Assembly: GCF_024138125.1 (NCBI RefSeq)
Contig: NZ_CP099994.1
Coordinates: 278,100 to 342,099, forward strand
Origin: Halorussus salilacus
GTDB lineage: Archaea > Halobacteriota > Halobacteria > Halobacteriales > Haladaptataceae
DNA length: 64,000 nucleotides
Reading direction: 5' to 3'
Positions 58,826 through 64,000 of the stretch are shown one piece after another. A program made the translations under genes and the position numbers. The stretch's first letter is position 1, and each line of letters begins with the position of its first letter. The notes beneath the pieces are model-generated. The model was not told the DNA's origin, did no database searches, and was given only the letters and a program-made list of their open reading frames with translations.

Positions 58826-61750
58826 TTACGAGAAGTCGTCCAATGTACTCGCCCCGCCTGTGTTTTCTCGACCGAAGTACTCGGCCGACCATTCGGTTGC
58901 GGCATCGAGGTCCCGAAGCATCACTTCTGATTCGAACTCGCCGTCTAACCGTTGGTGGGTCATGACCTGACGCATCTCCCGGAGTTCGTCCGGCGCAATC
59001 TCCTCGACCCCGACTGCATCGAGCACCGCCTCGTTGAGCTGCTCTTCCGCGCCTTCTTCACCGGCCAGTAATGCGTCCGTCGCGTCCCGAATCGCATCAC
59101 ATGCTTCGTCACCGAATTTTCGGATATCAGGTACCGGGACACTCTTGGTTTCGTACGTCATCAGTTGTAGCACACCGTTCCCTTCGACGCGTCCCCAGCA
59201 CTCGACGGCCGCAGCGTACAGACTAGAGTTCATCACCCCCGTGACGACTTTCGAGTCGAACTCCGGCTTGACCTGTACGCACTGCACCGCGTCGGTAGTC
59301 AGCGCTCCAGCGCGGTTCACGACTGTAAACAAACGCCACTTGAAGAACCGCGGATGGAAGAGCTCTGGCGGGGTTTGCTCGCCGAGATCGAACCACACCG
59401 GGCGAGATGCACACGTACTCCCGTCGTGCTCACCGTTGTTTTCCCCCTCATGGATGTACTGCAACAGTCCGGTGTACCCATCGCGCTTCAACGCATTCTT
59501 GACATCTTCCACTAATCGTGTATCCTCACCGAACTCCCGAGTCTCGCGTTTGATTTCCTCGACGTAGTCATGCACGTCGATGATGTACGTATCTGCGTCT
59601 TCGGTATCGAATACTTCCGAATCCATACCTTTGATACTTTTCACGACCGGGCTCAAGAACCGGTCTGCGATACCCCGCTGGTGGGCCTCGTCTTGGTCGA
59701 GCAGGAACCACCGGTTCGCACCGGTCTTCTGTCCGTACGACACATCGACGAATTCGCTGACCGGAACGAAATCGTCGCGTTCGATCAGATTGATGAGTTT
59801 GAGCGGCGCGTCGAGGTAGTACCCGATTTTCCTCGGACCGGTATCCGCGAGGTAGCCTTGCCTGATTCCGACGGCGCGGTAATTTGGTCGTGTCCGAACG
59901 TCTATGGGCTCCTGTTCGAGTGCCATCCCGTACGTCACCGTATCGTACAGGTCGACGGGCTCCATCTCGTCTTGGACGCGAACGAACTGCGTGGTGGTCT
60001 CCCGCCGCAGTTCCTCGTTGTCACACCGTTCGATGAGGAGAAGACAGGTGTCAACGAACGCGTCTTCGAACGCTCGTTCCGCGAATACGACGACTGCGTG
60101 GAGACGGTAGTGATCGAACAGGAACTGCTGAAAGTCCATTCCGTACCGGACGCTCATCCACTTCGGCGGAATGACGAACCCAAGCCGCCCACCGTCTCTG
60201 AGGAACTGTGTGGCGTGCGTGACGAAGTACACGTATGCATCGCTTTTCTTGCTGAGTTTCTTCGACCCGTCGAGGTACGGCGACCGGTTCTCCGGCCCTA
60301 ATCGTGAGAGGTGGGCTCTGAATGCGTCTTTGTCCGGGATGTCGCGGTTCCGGATGTACGGGGGGTTCCCGACGACGCCGTCGAAGTACCCGACTTCCCC
60401 GGTATCGCGGTTATCGAGGCGGACGGACGACAGCATCGTCGAGTCCGGGTCGATGTCGAAGAATGACGCGTGGTAGGCGTGCAACGTATCGATCTCTTCT
60501 TCGATATTCTGACTCGCGAGATTCAACGCAGTGAGATGGAGCGGAAATTTGTTGATGTCGATTGCGGTGATCGAGTCAAGAATGTGTTGATGTGTGGCAT
60601 CCGGGGAATCGCGCGTCAGTTCGGTGTACACCTCGACGGGGAACGTTCCGCTACCGCTAGCGGGGTCGAGGATTTCGGGAAGTTCGTGTTCCACTGGTGC
60701 GTCGAGCACCCATTTTGAGACAGCATCGGCTATCGTCGGTGGGGTGTAGTACTGGCCGAGTTTTTTGCGTTCGCTCTCCGGAATGAGCTCTTCGAATACG
60801 TCGCCCAGTAGGTCTTCGTCGATTCCGGATATCTTTCGTTGTTCGATGTTCGCCGCGAGCGACTGGATTTTCTGGAGGGTTTTCTTGTTGTGCGGGAACT
60901 GTTCGAACAGGTCACTGTTCCGGAAGATGGGTTCGTAGTCGATCTTCTCGATTATTTCCTCGAACCGGCGGCGGATGTGTTCATCGAGGAAATCGAGACT
61001 CGACTCACCGACGAGCGAGTCGAGTTTGTTCCCGTCGCTGGGTTCGATAGGGTATGGCGTTTGCTCTCGGACGACTTCGTAGAACAGGATTTTATTCGTC
61101 AAGAGGTACGCATACTGCTTCGCTGCGGTTTCTAACTGTTCGTTCGTAGTGAGACCGGTGAAGTCGTTTTCCCGAACCCAATCGTCGAAGAGATTGATGA
61201 ATTTTTCATTGCTTTCGTATTTCTGGTGTGCGAGTTCTCTGTAAGCGGGCCAGATCGTCGAGTGGAAGGTTCGAAGGAGACCGACGACCTGCTCTTTCCG
61301 TTCTTGCTCGGGGAGTTCCTCGTGTTGGTAGAGGTGATCGATGCTGGCGAGAAGCTGTGGGACGAACCCGTCGAGTTCCGGGTTCGAAAGGTTGACCGGG
61401 CGGAGATTCGCGTAATTATAGGGTACGTTCTGGAGTTCGATTTCACCGCTGTAGTTGAAGAGGTAGAAGTCATTACTGTTGCACGTCGCGAAGAAATCAC
61501 CACCGAGGTCTTCGGTGTAGTCACGGGCCTGTTTGATGACTTCTTTGTCATACGGAGAGATGTCGTCTCGTTTGACCTCGATAACGAGGCTTCCAGTGAG
61601 ATTGCTATCGATATGAATGTCTGCTCGTCGGCCCTCAACGTCCTTCTCGATGGTGACTTCGCAGAACTTCGTATCGTTATTCTCCACGTATCGATAAAGC
61701 GCCGAATAGAGAAGACTATGGAATCGCTGTTCCTTCGGTGTACTAGACAT
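58826..61750 (-). CDS. Single-chain (type IIG-like) restriction-modification enzyme
   Basis: A 974-aa fused nuclease-methyltransferase. The N-terminal nuclease has D44 and E58-V-K60 (RRADIHID, LVIEVKRDD). The methyltransferase has KLGQYYTPPTIADAV, motif I DPASGSGTF (from D362) and motif IV GNPPYIRNRD (about 461). The rest is the specificity region (WFLLDQDEAH, RFFKWRLFTVVNR, KSVPVPDIRK). It should methylate adenine and restrict DNA at one site. It is unrelated in detail to the 35-kb enzyme. One line counted by hand (60901-60960) is 47% GC, below the surroundings, which suggests transfer. A palindromic TATA region (61763-61776) sits 13-26 bases upstream of the ATG. Confidence 0.83.
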   Translation of the reverse strand: MSSTPKEQRFHSLLYSALYRYVENNDTKFCEVTIEKDVEGRRADIHIDSNLTGSLVIEVKRDDISPYDKEVIKQARDYTEDLGGDFFATCNSNDFYLFNYSGEIELQNVPYNYANLRPVNLSNPELDGFVPQLLASIDHLYQHEELPEQERKEQVVGLLRTFHSTIWPAYRELAHQKYESNEKFINLFDDWVRENDFTGLTTNEQLETAAKQYAYLLTNKILFYEVVREQTPYPIEPSDGNKLDSLVGESSLDFLDEHIRRRFEEIIEKIDYEPIFRNSDLFEQFPHNKKTLQKIQSLAANIEQRKISGIDEDLLGDVFEELIPESERKKLGQYYTPPTIADAVSKWVLDAPVEHELPEILDPASGSGTFPVEVYTELTRDSPDATHQHILDSITAIDINKFPLHLTALNLASQNIEEEIDTLHAYHASFFDIDPDSTMLSSVRLDNRDTGEVGYFDGVVGNPPYIRNRDIPDKDAFRAHLSRLGPENRSPYLDGSKKLSKKSDAYVYFVTHATQFLRDGGRLGFVIPPKWMSVRYGMDFQQFLFDHYRLHAVVVFAERAFEDAFVDTCLLLIERCDNEELRRETTTQFVRVQDEMEPVDLYDTVTYGMALEQEPIDVRTRPNYRAVGIRQGYLADTGPRKIGYYLDAPLKLINLIERDDFVPVSEFVDVSYGQKTGANRWFLLDQDEAHQRGIADRFLSPVVKSIKGMDSEVFDTEDADTYIIDVHDYVEEIKRETREFGEDTRLVEDVKNALKRDGYTGLLQYIHEGENNGEHDGSTCASRPVWFDLGEQTPPELFHPRFFKWRLFTVVNRAGALTTDAVQCVQVKPEFDSKVVTGVMNSSLYAAAVECWGRVEGNGVLQLMTYETKSVPVPDIRKFGDEACDAIRDATDALLAGEEGAEEQLNEAVLDAVGVEEIAPDELREMRQVMTHQRLDGEFESEVMLRDLDAATEWSAEYFGRENTGGASTLDDFS

Positions 61751-61990
61751 ATTTATTTATCCATATTATATAATATAAAAATTCAATGATTTCTACTTGT
61801 ATATATTTGATATTAATACTTATAGATATTATTGGGTATGATCCGCGAGCCAAGGTTGCGTCCATCTATTCACCGAACTACACCGATAAGCGTGAGCGAG
61901 TGGGACAATATATCAAATTTGCGTGTCCCGAGTCGTATGTGGAGATACGGAACTGCTCACGGACGAGAGCCAGACAGAATCGGACCGCGA
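61751..61990 (-). promoter_or_regulatory. AT-rich promoter region of the R-M gene
   Basis: This 240-base gap is strikingly AT-rich at 61751-61850. The palindrome ATATTATATAATAT (61763-61776) overlaps the expected TATA position of the minus-strand R-M gene. No gene is seen. Confidence 0.5.
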
Positions 61991-62407
61991 TTACCGGACC
62001 ACCGTGACCGGGACCGGTGCCCGGCGGCAGACGACCTCCGCGATGCTCCCGAGCAGGATGCGCGACATCCCGTCCCGGCCGTGGCTACCCATCACGATCT
62101 GGTCGACGTCGTTGTCCTCGGCGAAGTGGACGATCTCGTGTTTCGGCCGCCCGTAGCGCCACTCGGCGCGGAACGGCGCGTCGCCGACCCGCGAGCGGAT
62201 GTCGTCGAACACCTCGGCCGCGAGCCGGTCGGCCTCGGTCTCCCAGTCGCCGGGGTCGTCCTCGGTCGCGGCGGCGACGTGGTCCGGGAACGGTTCGACG
62301 ACGTGGAAGACGACGAGTTCGTCGTCGGGGAACTGTTCCATCGCGTATCGCAACGCCTCGTCTGCGTCTTCGCTCCCGTCGTGGGGGACGAGGATGGTTT
62401 GGGCCAT
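61991..62407 (-). CDS. Universal stress protein UspA-like (copy 4)
   Basis: A 138-aa UspA-fold protein, MAQTILVPHDGSEDADEAL at the start and ATP motif GSHGRDGMSRILLGS at the end. It is shorter and more diverged than the three at 39-40.6 kb (an insert-free centre with WETEADRLAAEVF). Helically phased 10-base repeats lie about 70-110 bases upstream. Confidence 0.87.
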   Translation of the reverse strand: MAQTILVPHDGSEDADEALRYAMEQFPDDELVVFHVVEPFPDHVAAATEDDPGDWETEADRLAAEVFDDIRSRVGDAPFRAEWRYGRPKHEIVHFAEDNDVDQIVMGSHGRDGMSRILLGSIAEVVCRRAPVPVTVVR

Positions 62408-62477
62408 TCGTACTCGTACTGATACCGGAGGTGTAAAAGGAGTTCGGGGAATCGAGTCCGGGACCTGCGTGGGATGG

Positions 62478-62514
62478 CCAGTACGTTCCAGTACGAATCA
62501 GCACATTCCAGTAC
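62478..62514. promoter_or_regulatory. Four 10-base-phased CCAGTAC motifs
   Basis: CCAGTAC occurs at 62478, 62488 and 62508, with a degenerate TCAGCAC at 62498, all exactly 10 bases apart on one DNA face. They lie upstream of the UspA start at 62407 and may be a cooperative protein-binding site. Confidence 0.45.
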
Positions 62515-62630
62515 AGCGGGGTCGACCGCAGTGAAAGGCGTTCTGTCGGCGTTTTATCCGATCTCTTCACGCGTGGTGAGCAAGCGGTGCGGATCGGGCG
62601 TCCTCGGGAGTCTCACCGCCGGAGGGCCCG

Positions 62631-63161
62631 CTACACCAGGGTCTCCGGGCGGTTCCCGAGGTAGTCGAACACCGCGCCGAGCGTGAAGCCGTACGAGAAG
62701 TGCGCGCCAAGCGTCAGCACCAGGTACAGCCCCAGCGCCAGCCCGGTGTACCCCTCGTAGAACGCGGGTGCGAACCCCGTCCACAGCACGAATCCGTACG
62801 GAATCCCCTTCGTGGCGAACTTCTCGCCCGGTAGGTACGACCCGATGGACGCGAACAACAGCGGCCACATCACCATCCCGGTCAGCAGGAACAGGACGTA
62901 GCCGACCGCGGCGGGATTGGACTCGAACAGCACGTTGAGCCCGGTGAGTTCGGCGAGCGTGGCGAAGGATTTTAACTCGAACGCGCCGAGCGACGACGCG
63001 ATGAGCAGTCCGACGGTCAGCGCGCCGGTCCCCACCAGCCCGCCGACCGCACCGATGAGGCCGTCGGTCACGATGCCGGTCAGGTGATCGAAGTCCGGTT
63101 CGGCGGTCTCTTCGGTCTCGGTACCCACGTCTGCGGAAACCCTCGGTTCCTCCCCATCCAT
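62631..63161 (-). CDS. DUF6789-type membrane protein next to cytochrome oxidase
   Basis: A 176-aa protein with a short cytoplasmic N-terminus (MDGEEPRVSADVGTETEE) and about four helices (IGAVGGLVGTGALTVGLLIAS; AAVGYVLFLLTGMVMWPLLFA; GYTGLALGLYLVLTLGAHFSYG). The pattern fits the haloarchaeal DUF6789 proteins commonly encoded beside coxB. It may assist oxidase assembly or heme-copper delivery, which is inference from neighbourhood. It is divergent from coxB, with about 120 bases between the starts. Confidence 0.65.
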   Translation of the reverse strand: MDGEEPRVSADVGTETEETAEPDFDHLTGIVTDGLIGAVGGLVGTGALTVGLLIASSLGAFELKSFATLAELTGLNVLFESNPAAVGYVLFLLTGMVMWPLLFASIGSYLPGEKFATKGIPYGFVLWTGFAPAFYEGYTGLALGLYLVLTLGAHFSYGFTLGAVFDYLGNRPETLV

Positions 63162-63244
63162 GTCGAGGGGTACCACATGCCGAGGTAAAAGCCTTCGCCA
63201 CGCCTTGAATCGAGAGGGGAGCGTGTTCGTCAAATATACGAGGG

Positions 63245-63256
63245 AATATATAAGTA
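63245..63256 (+). promoter_or_regulatory. TATA box of coxB
   Basis: AATATATAAGTA is centred about 30 bases before ATG 63280. Confidence 0.65.
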
Positions 63257-63279
63257 AGTGCGTCACGTTGACGAATGTC

Positions 63280-64000
63280 ATGAGTGTGGGTATCGGGGGC
63301 CACACATTCGCCGTCCTCCTCGCGCAGTCCGACGGCGGGCTCCTCCCGAGGGGGTCGCGCGTGGACGTGTTCCAGCAGATATTCGGCGTGTTCCTGGTGC
63401 TCGGAACGCTGGTCGGGGTGGTGGTCGTCGGCTACATGCTGTACGCCGCCTACAGGTATCGGGACGCCGGGGACCGGCCTGACGAGGTCGAATCGCCGCG
63501 CATCGGCGAGCTACCGACCGGAAGCGGGGGCGGTCGGAAGCTGTTCTACTCGTTCGGGCTGAGCACGGTCATCGTGGTCTCGCTCGTGCTCTGGACGTAC
63601 GGGTCGTTGCTCATCGTCGAGCAGGACCCGCCGGGCGACCCCGAGGACGACCTCGAAGTCGAGGTCGTCGGCTTCCGGTTCGGCTGGGAGTTCGTCTACC
63701 CGAACGGCCACGAGAGCGGCAGCCTCCGGGTCCCGCAGAACGAGACGGTCCGGCTCGCGGTCACCTCCGAGGACGTGTTCCACACCTTCGGAGTACCCGA
63801 GTTGCGGGTGAAGACCGACGCCATCCCCGGCCAGACCACGAATACGTGGTTCGTCGGCAACGAGACCGGGACCTACGAGGCGCGGTGTTACGAGCTCTGC
63901 GGCGCGGGCCACTCGTACATGACCGCCGACGTCGAGGTCCTGCCGCCCGACGAGTACGAGGAGTGGTACGCGGGGACCGGCAACGAGTCCGATAGCGCGA
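63280..64000 (+). CDS. coxB: Cytochrome c oxidase subunit II, 3' end beyond the window
   Basis: At least 240 residues, cut by the window edge. After a short N-terminus come two helices (QQIFGVFLVLGTLVGVVVVGYML; LFYSFGLSTVIVVSLVLWTYG), then the extracytoplasmic CuA domain. The CuA ligands are the His in DVFHTFGVPEL and the C-x3-C-x3-H-x2-M cluster RCYELCGAGHSYM. VVGFRFGWEFVYPNG is the usual strand with Trp for electron entry. It is the electron-accepting subunit of a terminal heme-copper oxidase; halocyanin is the likely donor in this group. A TATA box about 30 bases upstream supports the start. Confidence 0.9.
   Translation, partial: MSVGIGGHTFAVLLAQSDGGLLPRGSRVDVFQQIFGVFLVLGTLVGVVVVGYMLYAAYRYRDAGDRPDEVESPRIGELPTGSGGGRKLFYSFGLSTVIVVSLVLWTYGSLLIVEQDPPGDPEDDLEVEVVGFRFGWEFVYPNGHESGSLRVPQNETVRLAVTSEDVFHTFGVPELRVKTDAIPGQTTNTWFVGNETGTYEARCYELCGAGHSYMTADVEVLPPDEYEEWYAGTGNESDSA

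Noticed and set aside
58602..58892. A 96-residue minus-strand gene after the R-M enzyme
   Set aside because: It overlaps the R-M 3' end, has no promoter or domain and is not protein-like.
57114..61990. A prophage
   Set aside because: Only an integrase-like gene is present; no capsid, terminase or replication genes are seen.
61786..62007. A 73-residue plus-strand gene
   Set aside because: It lies in the AT-rich promoter region of the R-M gene and looks like chance sequence.

Overview
The window is chromosomal DNA of a haloarchaeon (class Halobacteria). The DNA is about two-thirds GC. The proteins are very rich in Asp and Glu, many exported ones carry twin-arginine lipoprotein signals, and several starts sit about 25 bases downstream of a TATA box, as in leaderless archaeal transcripts. 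CetZ, TFB, UspA paralogues and a CuA cytochrome oxidase subunit fit this. Genus is not decidable by eye. No rRNA or intact tRNA gene was seen.

Layout. 0-4 kb: a sugar/phosphoester group (GT2 glycosyltransferase, small protein, alkaline-phosphatase-fold enzyme, Gfo/Idh oxidoreductase). 4-8.7 kb: three secreted beta-propeller genes on the minus strand (membrane arylsulfotransferase-like, PQQ-propeller lipoprotein, FG-GAP/PQQ protein). 9-14.7 kb: a proteasome-beta-like protein that has lost its catalytic Thr, a SelW/Rdx redoxin, CetZ, a GT-C-like membrane protein and an ABC permease. 15-25 kb: aldehyde dehydrogenase, multi-PAS histidine kinase, a two-gene GMC dehydrogenase, a frameshifted acetolactate-synthase-like gene and HflX. 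25-35 kb: glycerate kinase, small zinc proteins, a second arylsulfotransferase-like gene, phosphoribosyltransferase, TFB, a Ca-repeat metallopeptidase and DJ-1/PfpI. 35-41 kb: a single-chain restriction-modification enzyme with a low-GC specificity region, then three UspA genes and DUF2267. 41-53 kb: HAD phosphatase, MFS pump, two duplicated iron-transport-like lipoproteins, FAH hydrolase, DyP-like protein, S9 peptidase and a membrane-protein/HTH cluster. 53-64 kb: membrane and FAD proteins, two coupled lipoproteins, an atypical tyrosine recombinase beside a second, lower-GC restriction-modification gene, a fourth UspA, DUF6789 and the start of coxB, which runs off the end.

The best candidates for something new are as follows. 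(i) A mosaic type IIG enzyme whose target-recognition part has clearly different base composition. (ii) A small islet of variant integrase plus a second R-M gene, with a tRNA T-loop fragment just upstream of the integrase. (iii) Four genes whose 3' ends, including the stop codon, are tandemly duplicated. (iv) A proteasome-fold protein lacking Thr1 and Lys33. (v) Several intergenic tandem repeats, one of which appears to be built from a hairpin arm. There is no CRISPR array, no prophage module and no obvious defence operon beyond the two R-M genes.
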